DNA of 64,000 nt from NCBI RefSeq assembly GCF_000467125.1, contig NZ_BATJ01000011.1:124001-188000 (forward strand), read 5' to 3'. This DNA is from Vibrio proteolyticus NBRC 13287. GTDB taxonomy: Bacteria > Pseudomonadota > Gammaproteobacteria > Enterobacterales > Vibrionaceae. The translations under genes and the position numbers were made by a program. This document shows positions 1-8,791 of this stretch, one piece after another (position 1 is the first letter of the stretch; each line of letters begins with the position of its first letter). The notes under the pieces were generated by a model. That model ran no database searches. It worked only from the letters and a program-made list of their open reading frames with translations, and was not told the DNA's origin.

Positions 1-2
1 TT

Positions 3-374
3 CAATACGGTTTTGTCGGATTGGCGCTGGCGCTGTTTTACTTGCTGCTGATTTCAATGAGTGAGCACATCGGGTTCAACCTTGCCTATCTGGTGTCGGC
101 TCTGGCATCGACGGGATTACTGAGTGTTTACGTGGGTGGCATGCTGGGCAATCGTAAGCACGGTGCGGCGTTTGGCGTAAGTTTGGCGATACTCTATGGC
201 CTGTTATTTGGGTTGTTGCAGGCAGAAAGCTATGCGTTATTGATGGGGACACTGCTCTGTTTTGCCATACTCAGCCTGGTGATGCTGTTGACCCGTCATG
301 TGGATTGGTACGAACGCAGTCACAAAGCGGCTGATCAAGCCGATGTCGCGAATTGCGACCGGTCTGGACCTTAA
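3..374 (+). CDS. creD: CreD inner membrane protein, C-terminal part
   Basis: Open at the window edge, so only the last 123 residues are present, in the frame that begins at base 3. They form about four hydrophobic segments ending in the block LLTRHVDWYERS, which matches the C-terminus of CreD, the inner membrane protein of the CreBC regulon that affects envelope integrity and beta-lactam response. Similarity to E. coli CreD runs through the SEHIGF block near the start of the fragment. The last roughly 18 residues after the WYERS block are polar and specific to this copy. The gene's start and promoter lie outside the window. Confidence 0.85.
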   Translation, partial: QYGFVGLALALFYLLLISMSEHIGFNLAYLVSALASTGLLSVYVGGMLGNRKHGAAFGVSLAILYGLLFGLLQAESYALLMGTLLCFAILSLVMLLTRHVDWYERSHKAADQADVANCDRSGP

Positions 375-454
375 TCAATGGCGAAAAAGAGTGCGCTCAG
401 CGTGTCAACTGAGCACATATTCCCATGAGTCTGTTAGTGGAGAAAGACCACATT

Positions 455-607
455 ATGAAGACGTACCTAAGCACCGAGCGCTGGGAGTGCATCAACCAGC
501 ATGCAGTGACTCGCACAGCGTTGTGCAAAAAGAGCAGACGGCGAATACAGAAAAGTTTGTTGGAAAAAGTCGTTATCTGGGCTCAGCAACAGCAGGTCAG
601 TCCATAA
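455..607 (+). CDS. Small hypothetical basic protein (50 aa)
   Basis: An open frame whose internal ATG at 455 has a good Shine-Dalgarno sequence (GGAGAAAG, 439-446) eight bases upstream; I prefer this to the ATG at 425, which has none. The product is basic and soluble-looking, with a K/R-rich centre (KKSRRRIQK) and a Gln-rich tail. I do not recognise a family. It lies between creD and the convergent aldolase gene. It may be a real small protein; the evidence is the ribosome binding site only. Confidence 0.35.
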   Translation: MKTYLSTERWECINQHAVTRTALCKKSRRRIQKSLLEKVVIWAQQQQVSP

Positions 608-673
608 CATCAGAGCAAGCGTTTTGTTGGGGAGGCCGGAGATGATCCCGGCTTACCCATTCAAGCTTCGGGG

Positions 674-1348
674 TTAACTTTCAAATGAAAGCTTGTCACC
701 AAACGTGGATTTCCAGTCTTGGTCAAATTGATCGACAGCCGGCTGAACTGCTGGATGAGAAAACATCTGCGCGGCCACATCGACAGGCAAGGTGATCGCT
801 TCAATACCCAACTTCATCACTTCCATCGCTTGTTGGGTATTTTTAAAACTCGCGGCCAAAATTTTTGCAGACAGTTGGTTTTGATCCAGTAGCAATTGCA
901 GGTCTGCAACCACTTCTACACCGTTCCCGTTCATCGTATCTATACGGTTCACATAAGGCGCAAGATAGTCAGCGCCGCACAATGCCGCAAGGAAACCTTG
1001 CTGAGCAGAGTAAATAGCGGTAGCGAGCACTTGAATTCCCTCTTTTTTCATTAACTTAATTGCCGCTAAGCCCGTTTCGGTTGCTGGCACTTTGACGACC
1101 ATATCATAAGGTAATTCATGGATTTGGCGCGCTTCTTCCACCATGCCTTCTACAGTTGTGCTCACCACTTGAGCATGGAAACGGGGTGTGCCCCCTAGCG
1201 CTTCTTGCATGTCAGCTAAGGTTTGGTTCAAGCCTTGTTTTGACTTCGCCAAAATACTTGGATTTGTGGTCACCCCTTTCAGAGGTAGGCATTGGTTAAA
1301 GCGTTTTACTTCTGCCACATCAGCAGTATCTAAATAGAGTTCGATCAT
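674..1348 (-). CDS. fsa: Fructose-6-phosphate aldolase / transaldolase-like protein
   Basis: 224-residue class I aldolase of the small transaldolase family, which reversibly cleaves fructose 6-phosphate to dihydroxyacetone and glyceraldehyde 3-phosphate. Family blocks are LYLDTAD at the N-terminus, GVTTNPSI near residue 25 and the Schiff-base lysine in VVKVPAT (Lys86), followed by ATAIYSAQQ and YVNRID. The start is set at the ATG ending at 1348, where the FSA family begins and AAGG sits upstream; the frame extends 32 residues further without homology. It is divergent from the glycyl-radical activase and enzyme. In E. coli fsaA is also next to ybiY and ybiW, so the three probably act together. 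Confidence 0.92.
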   Translation of the reverse strand: MIELYLDTADVAEVKRFNQCLPLKGVTTNPSILAKSKQGLNQTLADMQEALGGTPRFHAQVVSTTVEGMVEEARQIHELPYDMVVKVPATETGLAAIKLMKKEGIQVLATAIYSAQQGFLAALCGADYLAPYVNRIDTMNGNGVEVVADLQLLLDQNQLSAKILAASFKNTQQAMEVMKLGIEAITLPVDVAAQMFSHPAVQPAVDQFDQDWKSTFGDKLSFES

Positions 1349-1418
1349 GGGTTCTACCTTATACAAAATCTTCGTTGTAATGATGGGATCACTATAGATC
1401 TGACAATCCGCTGAGATC

Positions 1419-1432
1419 TTGATTTTGATCAA
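1419..1432. promoter_or_regulatory. FNR box between fsa and the glycyl-radical operon
   Basis: TTGATTTTGATCAA is a perfect match to the FNR consensus TTGAT-N4-ATCAA. It lies in the divergent intergenic region, about 70 bp upstream of the fsa start and 130 bp upstream of the activase start. Anaerobic activation by FNR would suit an oxygen-sensitive glycyl-radical enzyme. Which of the two promoters it serves, or both, cannot be read from the sequence. Confidence 0.75.
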
Positions 1433-1562
1433 TTGTAATTTCAATTGAAACTATAATAATTTCACAAAACGAAAGTTAAGTGGCAATATTTCATTATCAA
1501 ATGAAGCTTTCAGCAAAAGAAAAGCGTGAAGAGTAGAAGAGCAAACCAAGAGGCGGACAGCA

Positions 1563-2492
1563 ATGTATTTCAATATTCAGAGGTTCTCGACCCACGATGG
1601 TGATGGTATTCGCACCATTCTGTTTCTGAAGGGATGCAGTCTGTCCTGTCCTTGGTGCCAAAACCCAGAAAGCCGCAGTGAAAAGCACTCTCTTCTGTTT
1701 GATGAGCGCAGTTGTATGGCGGACTGCCAGCTTTGTGTGTCAGCTTATAAACAAACCGTAAACGGCGACATGGCGAACGATGGTATCCGACGCATTGACG
1801 ATCACATCATCATCAATCGAAACGTCATGAGCGAAACGCAGATCATTGCGCTGCGAAACGTATGTCCAACACAAGCGCTCAGCATATGTGGAGAAGCGGC
1901 GAAATCGGACGACCTGTTTGAGGTGTTGATGAAAGACAAGCCTTTCTACGATCAAAGCCAAGGTGGCGTGACGTTTTCTGGTGGCGAGCCGCTGATGCAG
2001 CCAAGTCTTGTGGCAGAACTTGCCGAACGTTTGCATCAAAACCATGTGTCTACGGCGGTGGAGTCGTGCATGCATGTTCCGTGGAAAAACGTAGAAAAAG
2101 TCGCGCCATATATTGATTGCTGGTTAGCGGATCTTAAACACACCGACGAAGAAAAGTTTCTCTGCTGGGCGAAGGGATCGTTAAAACGCATCAAAGACAA
2201 TTTTAGAAAATTGGCACCAGTTGCCAAACGCATTGTGATTCGCGTGCCGGTTGTGCCGGGCTTCAATGACACCATTGATGAGCTCAAAGCGATCATTGAT
2301 TTCGCTGCTTCATTAGAAAGCTGTCAAGAACTCCACTTGCTGCCGTATCACACCCTCGGCATCAATAAATACCGTTTGCTCGATATGCCTTACGAGTGTT
2401 CTGACAAACCATTAAATAATCCAGAACTGCTAGAAAACGCAATGCAATACGCAAGCGAACATACTCAACTTAACGTGATTGTTAGAGGTTAA
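1563..2492 (+). CDS. ybiY: Glycyl-radical enzyme activating enzyme (YbiY/PflC-like, radical SAM)
   Basis: 309-residue radical SAM protein that installs the glycyl radical on its partner enzyme. The SAM iron-sulfur motif is CSLSCPWC near residue 26, preceded by STHDGDGIRT, the usual activase N-terminus. Further cysteines at about residues 50-105 (CMADC, CQLC, VCPTQAL) fit the inserted ferredoxin-like cluster domain of the PFL-activase subfamily. VTFSGGEPLMQP is the glycine-rich SAM-binding block. A GAGGCGG ribosome binding site precedes the ATG. The gene ends two bases before the start of the enzyme gene, so the two are cotranscribed. Confidence 0.92.
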   Translation: MYFNIQRFSTHDGDGIRTILFLKGCSLSCPWCQNPESRSEKHSLLFDERSCMADCQLCVSAYKQTVNGDMANDGIRRIDDHIIINRNVMSETQIIALRNVCPTQALSICGEAAKSDDLFEVLMKDKPFYDQSQGGVTFSGGEPLMQPSLVAELAERLHQNHVSTAVESCMHVPWKNVEKVAPYIDCWLADLKHTDEEKFLCWAKGSLKRIKDNFRKLAPVAKRIVIRVPVVPGFNDTIDELKAIIDFAASLESCQELHLLPYHTLGINKYRLLDMPYECSDKPLNNPELLENAMQYASEHTQLNVIVRG

Positions 2493-2494
2493 CC

Positions 2495-4918
2495 ATGGAC
2501 CTACATACCCTTCCTGAGCGGATCAAAGCCCACAAATCGGCACTGGTCAACATCGTAACGCCGCCTATCTGTACCGAGCGCGCAGAGGCTTACACTCGGG
2601 CGTATCAGGCAAATGAAGACAAACCTGTGATTGTGCAACGAGCGTTGGCGTTACAAGAGCACTTACGCACTCGTACCATTTGGATTAAGCACGACGAGCT
2701 GATTGTCGGTAACCAAGCGAGCAAAGTACGCGCTGCGCCGATCTTCCCTGAATACACAGTGCGTTGGATTGAAGCGGAAATCGACGAACTGGCCGACCGA
2801 CCTGGGGCTGGTTTTGCGGTAAGTGAAGAAGACAAACAAAGCATTCACGCCATTACGCCATACTGGCGCGGTAAAACGGTTCAAGATCGCTGCTATGGAC
2901 TCTTTACCGACGAGCAGCAAGAGATCTTAGCCAGCACCATCATTAAAGCCGAAGGCAACATGACTTCGGGCGACGCGCACCTTGCGGTGGATAACGAAAA
3001 AATCCTGAAGATCGGTATGAACGGTTTGCTGGATGAGGTTCGTCAGCATCGCGCTAATAACGACGTGTCGACGTATGAAGGGTTGAAGAAAGAGCAGTTT
3101 TATAACTCCGTCGAAATTGTCTTGCTTGCGATTCAGGAACACATGGTGAGTTACGCCGATCTCGCTCTGGAAATGGCACAAAACGAAACGCGACCAGAGA
3201 GGAAAGCGGAACTGGAGACAATCGCAGAAAACTGTCGTCATGTGGCTTTCCATGCGCCAACCAACTTCTGGCAAGCTCTGCAACTGAGCTATTTTGTGCA
3301 GTTGATGTTGCAAATTGAATCGAATGGCCACTCTGTTTCATTCGGTCGGATGGACCAGTTCCTAAACGACTACTATGTGCGTGATCTTGAAAGTGGCGCG
3401 ATGAGCAAAGCGTTCGCCCTTGAGCTATTGCAAAGCTGTTGGTTGAAATTGCTTGAAGTCAACAAGATTCGCTCTGGTGCGCACTCAAAAGCGTCGGCAG
3501 GTTCTCCGTTGTATCAAAATGTCTGTATAGGTGGCCAAAAGCTGAATGAGAATGGAGAACCTGAAGATGCCGTAAATCCGCTATCTTGGGCGATTTTGGA
3601 GTCTTGTGGGCAGCTACGTTCCACACAGCCGAACTTGAGTGTTCGCTATCATGAAGGTCTGAATCAAGAGTTCTTGATGGGCTGTATTGAAGTGATCAAA
3701 TGTGGATTCGGTATGCCCGCATTCAACAACGATGAAATCGTCATTCCAGAATTCATCAAGCTAGGTGTCGAGAAAGAAGACGCTTACAACTACGCGTCTA
3801 TTGGCTGTATTGAAACCGCTGTTCCGGGCAAATGGGGTTACCGTTGCACGGGCATGAGCTTCATTAACTTTGCGCGTATTTTACTGGCTGCGCTTAACGA
3901 AGGTGTGGATGCAACCACGGGCAAAGCCTTCTTTCCGCATGATAAGTCGCTAGCAAAAGGTAACTTCGAGAGCTTTGAGCAAGTCACCGCTTCTTGGGCG
4001 GAGCAAATTCGCTACTACACACGTAAATCGATTGAGCTCGATACCGTAGTCGACAGCGTGCTTGAGCAGCAAGCGCAAGATATTTTCTGCTCATCGCTGG
4101 TGGATGACTGTTTGGCGCGTGGTAAAACAGTAAAAGAAGGTGGAGCGAAATACGATTGGGTATCTGGCCTGCAAGTGGGTATCGCCAATTTGGGTAACAG
4201 TTTGGCGGCGATCAAACATTTGGTGTTTGAAGAAGCACAAATCAGCCAAACGGAACTGGCAAAAGCATTAGAACAAGACTTTGATGGTATTGAGAACGAA
4301 CAACTTCGCCAACGCTTAATCAACTTCGCGCCAAAATACGGCAATGACGACGATTATGTCGACCAATTGCTGGCTGATGTTTACCAAGTTTATATCGATG
4401 AGTTGGCGCAATTTGTCAACACACGTTATGGGCGCGGACCAATTGGTGGTGGCTACTACGCGGGAACATCGAGCATCTCTGCTAACGTGCCATTTGGCGC
4501 ATCCACGATGGCAACACCAGATGGTCGAAAAGCGAAAACGCCACTGGCAGAAGGCGCAAGTCCAGCATCGGGCTCTGACCGTTTGGGACCAACGGCGGTG
4601 TATAACTCAGTCGGTAAAATTCAAGCCAATAAAATCTTGGGTGGCGTGCTGCTTAACCAGAAGTTAAGCCCAGCGGCTGTCGCTTCAGAAGGAGATAAGC
4701 TCAAGCTATCGATGCTGATTCGTACCTTCTTTAATCACCACAAAGGTTGGCACGTGCAGTACAACATCGTCTCTCGTGAAACCTTGCTGGCGGCGAAAAA
4801 GAACCCTGAGCAATATCGCGATCTCGTCGTACGAGTTGCGGGCTATTCAGCCTTCTTTACCGCGCTATCACCAGACGCGCAGGATGACATCATCGCCCGT
4901 ACCGAACACGAGTTGTGA
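2495..4918 (+). CDS. ybiW: Glycyl-radical enzyme, YbiW/PflD family
   Basis: 807-residue glycyl-radical enzyme colinear with E. coli YbiW (PflD). The thiyl cysteine is Cys438 in ASIGCIETA (codon 3806-3808) and the radical glycine is Gly783 in RVAGYSAFF (codon 4841-4843). The N-terminus shows the conserved IWIKHDELIVGNQ and RAAPIFPEY blocks. The family contains pyruvate formate-lyases and dehydratases. The single Cys-Ile motif, rather than a Cys-Cys pair, speaks against pyruvate formate-lyase and for a diol dehydratase or C-C/C-N lyase. The substrate of YbiW is not settled. Linkage to a dihydroxyacetone-forming aldolase hints at a sugar or polyol substrate. Confidence 0.9.
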   Translation: MDLHTLPERIKAHKSALVNIVTPPICTERAEAYTRAYQANEDKPVIVQRALALQEHLRTRTIWIKHDELIVGNQASKVRAAPIFPEYTVRWIEAEIDELADRPGAGFAVSEEDKQSIHAITPYWRGKTVQDRCYGLFTDEQQEILASTIIKAEGNMTSGDAHLAVDNEKILKIGMNGLLDEVRQHRANNDVSTYEGLKKEQFYNSVEIVLLAIQEHMVSYADLALEMAQNETRPERKAELETIAENCRHVAFHAPTNFWQALQLSYFVQLMLQIESNGHSVSFGRMDQFLNDYYVRDLESGAMSKAFALELLQSCWLKLLEVNKIRSGAHSKASAGSPLYQNVCIGGQKLNENGEPEDAVNPLSWAILESCGQLRSTQPNLSVRYHEGLNQEFLMGCIEVIKCGFGMPAFNNDEIVIPEFIKLGVEKEDAYNYASIGCIETAVPGKWGYRCTGMSFINFARILLAALNEGVDATTGKAFFPHDKSLAKGNFESFEQVTASWAEQIRYYTRKSIELDTVVDSVLEQQAQDIFCSSLVDDCLARGKTVKEGGAKYDWVSGLQVGIANLGNSLAAIKHLVFEEAQISQTELAKALEQDFDGIENEQLRQRLINFAPKYGNDDDYVDQLLADVYQVYIDELAQFVNTRYGRGPIGGGYYAGTSSISANVPFGASTMATPDGRKAKTPLAEGASPASGSDRLGPTAVYNSVGKIQANKILGGVLLNQKLSPAAVASEGDKLKLSMLIRTFFNHHKGWHVQYNIVSRETLLAAKKNPEQYRDLVVRVAGYSAFFTALSPDAQDDIIARTEHEL

Positions 4919-5105
4919 TGGTTTCAATACCTACTAACCGAAAAGGCGCCGTTTAGATCCATTGTTTATATTTTTTATTACCCATATTGCCATTTATAAA
5001 AATTGAAAACGCTCACAGGCCTGGCCGCTCACGGTATCCATTTTAAGGGCTGGGCCTGGCTTGTTGACAGAAGGCTCAGTGCTCTAGGGTTAGCAAGCTA
5101 GTGAG

Positions 5106-5519
5106 TTAGTACAGTTTATCAAACCAAACATCGACCGCTCCTGCTTGTTGCAGCCCGGCAAGGAAGTCGGTGTTGATAACGAGCTCTTTCCCATCCCACG
5201 CCAGTGGCGTGTCTTTTAAGCCGTGCTCATCGAGCGAAGCCAGCTCCGGTAGGAGAGCAAAATCGATAAAGGTATACTCTGTGCACACTTTATCCAGATC
5301 ATGCTCGGAATTGGGCGTGTTAAAATCCAACTCTCCCCACCACTGTGTGAGTTGATCTAGCCATTTTTCGTCAAGTTCCTCAAGGATATCGTCATAAATA
5401 TACAGCGTTTTGATGTCACCAAAATGCATATACACATCCGGTTGCGTGAACACAAATTTCGCGCGTTTTTCAGGTAGCACAGTGGTCACAGCGACTTTGT
5501 CAAAAGGAATGAATGTCAT
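5106..5519 (-). CDS. Hypothetical protein, second immunity candidate
   Basis: 137-residue acidic soluble protein with no signal peptide or membrane segment. Its start ATG has AAGGA a few bases upstream. It is the third gene of a unit that begins with the PAAR-AHH effector and lies 12 bases downstream of the Imm11-like gene. Acidic, Trp/Asp-rich composition (WWGELDF, WFDKLY) and this position suggest a cognate or accessory immunity protein. I do not recognise the family, so this is inference from context. Confidence 0.7.
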   Translation of the reverse strand: MTFIPFDKVAVTTVLPEKRAKFVFTQPDVYMHFGDIKTLYIYDDILEELDEKWLDQLTQWWGELDFNTPNSEHDLDKVCTEYTFIDFALLPELASLDEHGLKDTPLAWDGKELVINTDFLAGLQQAGAVDVWFDKLY

Positions 5520-5531
5520 ACTACGTCCTTG

Positions 5532-6083
5532 TTAAATAGACTGTTCACAGGGTTTGAACGTGGTGTTGATCGGATTGGTCGCCATGATGCGTTCTACGAT
5601 GGAATGATGGAAAAGAATTCTCGTCGATTCTTCCATCATAAATACAAGCCGCTGATTGAGAGGGATTTGGGCGAGTATCGCTTCATCTAGCACCAGCTTT
5701 TCTATTCCCGTAACCTTGCCTATTGAATCAACAGACATATACTCCGATTTCTCAAGGTCGACGCATTTAATCCGTTGTAAGCAGTTGATGAATAAGTAAT
5801 CTCGCTGCACCTGGTCATTGTTGATGTATGCGGGTACCCAATTGATGCCGTAGAGGTATTGTAGACCCGCCTTCATCACTACTCGTTTAGACAACGCGAT
5901 CACTTTCGTGTGCACAAATTCAGGAGTTTCATAGTCGTCTTCCGGTTTGAACGTTTCGTAGATACGAATAGGTTCAATCGGCGGGCGGGCGCACTCTTTA
6001 TAATTGATATAACGTTTATCGTGGTCACTTACTTCAGTCATCGCACAGGGACCACTGCTGGTAATTAAATAATATTCACTCAT
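5532..6083 (-). CDS. DUF1629/Imm11-like immunity protein
   Basis: 183-residue soluble protein overlapping the effector stop by four bases (ATGA), so the two are translationally coupled. The N-terminus (EYYLITSS), the middle LSKRVVMKAGLQY and the block IKCVDLEKSEY are typical of the DUF1629 (Imm11) family, found beside polymorphic toxins and PAAR effectors. Its likely job is to bind and neutralise the AHH nuclease domain of the upstream gene in the producing cell. Family assignment is by eye; the coupling is seen directly. Confidence 0.75.
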   Translation of the reverse strand: MSEYYLITSSGPCAMTEVSDHDKRYINYKECARPPIEPIRIYETFKPEDDYETPEFVHTKVIALSKRVVMKAGLQYLYGINWVPAYINNDQVQRDYLFINCLQRIKCVDLEKSEYMSVDSIGKVTGIEKLVLDEAILAQIPLNQRLVFMMEESTRILFHHSIVERIMATNPINTTFKPCEQSI

Positions 6084-8377
6084 TTTCCTATCTCTAATGT
6101 ATTGCCAACCAACGCTTTGGTCATCAGTTGTCCTTTGGCGTTTTTTAAATCGTGCTGACCTAGTGGATGTTTTTTCCTATGTTTGCATGAGATGCGCTTT
6201 TTGCTTTTTCTCTCGGTTTTACCATTGGCACAACCAATATTCATACCAGAGCGATAATCCTTACCAAAACCTGTGATGGTCCAACGGAAATCATCAATGT
6301 GTTTTACACCAAACTTGCTTAAATCCCGCATTTTTTTAAAAAATTCATGATCTTGTTTTTTGTCATGACAATATATGCCAGTCTCTATTGAATCCTCTAT
6401 GTCATTTAACTCATTCTGTATTGCCCGAATATAAGTGGCATTTGAGACACGCAGCTTACTGTCCAACGAATCAGGGATATCTTTTCCCGCCGCCATCAAT
6501 GCCAAAACACTAGTGTAATCAACACCTCTAGTGTGAGGACCTTTGTGTACCGCTACCCCTAACTGACAGGCAACGTCGGTAGCCGACGGCAGAAAGACTC
6601 CGTTTTTGGTTTCATCAATGTCATACTTAAAATGGCTGCGGTACATTTTCCATTCATCGTTCATCACTGTTTCGGAGGTGATCACGTGATGAGCTTGTAG
6701 GTTGCCCGAACTGGTATTGCGATTATCGCACCAAGGGTGATGTTCGTAATCCTTACCGGACGGTTTTTTAGTAGTAATACCAGCACGCCAGCCATCATTC
6801 AGCAGGTTTTTAGCTAAAAAGGCACTGTTTCCCTCTTCGGCATATTTTCCGAGTGGAGGGGACTTCACGCCTTTACAGAATTTCTTGCTGTTTTCCTTTG
6901 CGCCTTTTTTGATGGTTCTGCCGCATAGTGGGCAATCGTTCTTTTTTTTCTTATCTTTTTGGTTAGCGACGTCATTACGGTTGCCATGTTGAGCGGTAGG
7001 TTTCGCATCGTAGGTTGAACGGGCGGGATACACTTTGCCGGATTTAGCGGTGATTCTGGCCACGTTGTCGTCCATCTCTTTCATGACTTGATTGAACATA
7101 TCGGGGGCCATGTCATCGATAATCTTTAGTTCAACGCCGACCGATTTTAAGGTATTACCCAGAGCGGCATAGCCTAATCTGTTTGCGTACCCCGCCATTT
7201 CTTCAAACGCTTCAATAGATGGGATAAGGACATCGGACAAGATTTTGGCACAGTCTTGAGTATATTTCGTGAATTTTAATTCACGCAAAAATTTTTCAGG
7301 ATTCCCTTTGCCCAACTTGCGTAAAATGGCCAGAAGATCATCCAATCTGATGTCTTTGCCGATATTAACGATGATTTTTCCTACGCCTTTGAGCACACTG
7401 CCAAGGGAAGGAATGCAACCAAGGATACTCAGCGTCAGGTTGACCCAGTTTTCTGTTTTTTCTCTTCCTTCTTCACTGCTCAATTTCATGATATTCGCCA
7501 CGATATCTCGTACGTCTGCGGCTTGATCAACAAACGGGATCATTGTGATGCCCGCACTCGTGATAATTTGAGCGATAGTCTGGTCTTCGTTGAAGTCCCC
7601 TTGTATGATCCCCCATACCCACTGAAATGCACCCAATATTGAAGATTTGGTGGACTCCCAATACCCTGGCTTTCCTTTTTTTGCCGCGTTGATGATGTCT
7701 TCGGCAGTCGCTGCGGCATTAAAATCCGGGTTTGCCACAGTTGGCTCATTCGGGACAAAATCTCTGGCGTCTTCGCCATATTCAACGGAGTATTCTCCTG
7801 GCGCGAGTCCGCTAACGCTGGCTTTGCCTTCGTTGTCTAAATGCCCCTCAAACTTGGTATTTTGGCTATCGATGACGGTATACGAAGCATCTTGAACCGC
7901 GTCGCCATCTGAATAACGCAGCGACAGATCGACTGTATATGTGCCCTCTTTATCGGGGGTATGCTTAACAGAACTTTGCATTAAGCCACCGAGGCACAGA
8001 GTGTTCGCACTGTTCATCGTCATTTGATCGCTTAAGCGACACACGGCTTTGCCTTCAATTTTAACCGTAGGTGAACTGGATATAAATTCGGCTTCTGCTT
8101 CTATGGTGCCTGATGCTACGCCTTTTTTATCCCCACCAGCATCTCCGGTACTCTTGGAAAATTTACAGCCTTTGATCGCAATACTATTCGCGCCATCTGC
8201 GGAGACTGTTTTGCTTCCGTTAACGAGGTCGGTCGACTTTGCGCTATTCCCGTAGGGAATGGGGACCACGGCATTCCCCACCGTTGTTAAGCACACATCA
8301 GGTAAAGTGGCATTGGCTTCGCCGCCGGAGCCTTTGTGGACAATGCTTAGTCCATCGGCATTAATTGTTATGCTCAT
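6080..8377 (-). CDS. Type VI secretion PAAR-like (DUF4150) effector with C-terminal AHH nuclease
   Basis: 765-residue polymorphic toxin. Residues 1 to about 135 form a DUF4150 PAAR-like tip domain (PDVCLTTVGNAVVPIPYGNSA near the start, LCLGG at its end). About residues 145-205 look like a small beta-sandwich (SVSGLAPGEYSVEYG). A mostly helical middle has hydrophobic stretches. The C-terminal third carries a metal-binding CPLC pair near residue 483 and the HNH/Endo VII-type AHH signature LQAHHVI near residue 560, with a later HKGPHTR, predicting a DNase or RNase. The tail is Lys/Arg-rich. No VgrG, Hcp or adaptor gene is adjacent, so it must use secretion genes elsewhere. Immunity genes follow immediately. 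Confidence 0.88.
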   Translation of the reverse strand: MSITINADGLSIVHKGSGGEANATLPDVCLTTVGNAVVPIPYGNSAKSTDLVNGSKTVSADGANSIAIKGCKFSKSTGDAGGDKKGVASGTIEAEAEFISSSPTVKIEGKAVCRLSDQMTMNSANTLCLGGLMQSSVKHTPDKEGTYTVDLSLRYSDGDAVQDASYTVIDSQNTKFEGHLDNEGKASVSGLAPGEYSVEYGEDARDFVPNEPTVANPDFNAAATAEDIINAAKKGKPGYWESTKSSILGAFQWVWGIIQGDFNEDQTIAQIITSAGITMIPFVDQAADVRDIVANIMKLSSEEGREKTENWVNLTLSILGCIPSLGSVLKGVGKIIVNIGKDIRLDDLLAILRKLGKGNPEKFLRELKFTKYTQDCAKILSDVLIPSIEAFEEMAGYANRLGYAALGNTLKSVGVELKIIDDMAPDMFNQVMKEMDDNVARITAKSGKVYPARSTYDAKPTAQHGNRNDVANQKDKKKKNDCPLCGRTIKKGAKENSKKFCKGVKSPPLGKYAEEGNSAFLAKNLLNDGWRAGITTKKPSGKDYEHHPWCDNRNTSSGNLQAHHVITSETVMNDEWKMYRSHFKYDIDETKNGVFLPSATDVACQLGVAVHKGPHTRGVDYTSVLALMAAGKDIPDSLDSKLRVSNATYIRAIQNELNDIEDSIETGIYCHDKKQDHEFFKKMRDLSKFGVKHIDDFRWTITGFGKDYRSGMNIGCANGKTERKSKKRISCKHRKKHPLGQHDLKNAKGQLMTKALVGNTLEIGK

Positions 8378-8477
8378 CGAGTTCTATTAACGTGCTGATA
8401 AATAAGGCCATATTATCATATTGGCTATGCGGATATTTACTGAATTTATAGTTAAAATAACTAAATATTAAACTTTC

Positions 8478-8756
8478 ATGTGTGCATTATGTTGCTTATT
8501 TGGGTTGTTTCTGTGTAAGTTAACTATCAAGCCAAGTTTCTACAAAATATTAAACGAGTTAACGCTAGCGCCAAAATGTATTAAAGAGCGTGGTCCCGAA
8601 GTGTTTTATCTCAGTGATAACACCAAAAGCTTATTAGCGAACAATGACACGCAATTAAGTTTCAACAGGCGTTCAATGTGTTATGGCGCTTTTTCTCGCT
8701 TAGGGCATTATGTAATTAGTGTTTATTATGGTGACATCCGAGAGATGTTTGGATAA
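8478..8756 (+). CDS. Dubious 92-aa ORF in AT-rich gap
   Basis: An open frame in the 8378-8791 gap between the effector and the LysE-type transporter. It is AT-rich compared with its neighbours, starts with a hydrophobic stretch (CCLFGLFLCKL) and has no clear ribosome binding site at its ATG. The second half reads as plausible protein (RSMCYGAFSRLGHYVISVYYGD). It may be a remnant of a transferred gene, or chance. I recognise no family. Confidence 0.25.
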   Translation: MCALCCLFGLFLCKLTIKPSFYKILNELTLAPKCIKERGPEVFYLSDNTKSLLANNDTQLSFNRRSMCYGAFSRLGHYVISVYYGDIREMFG

Positions 8757-8791
8757 GCAGTGAAAACTAAAAACAAGGAAAGGGAGTTAGT

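Noticed and set aside
298..645. 115-aa + frame overlapping creD end
   Set aside because: Overlaps creD and the better-supported small gene at 455, with no ribosome binding site and low-complexity polar sequence.
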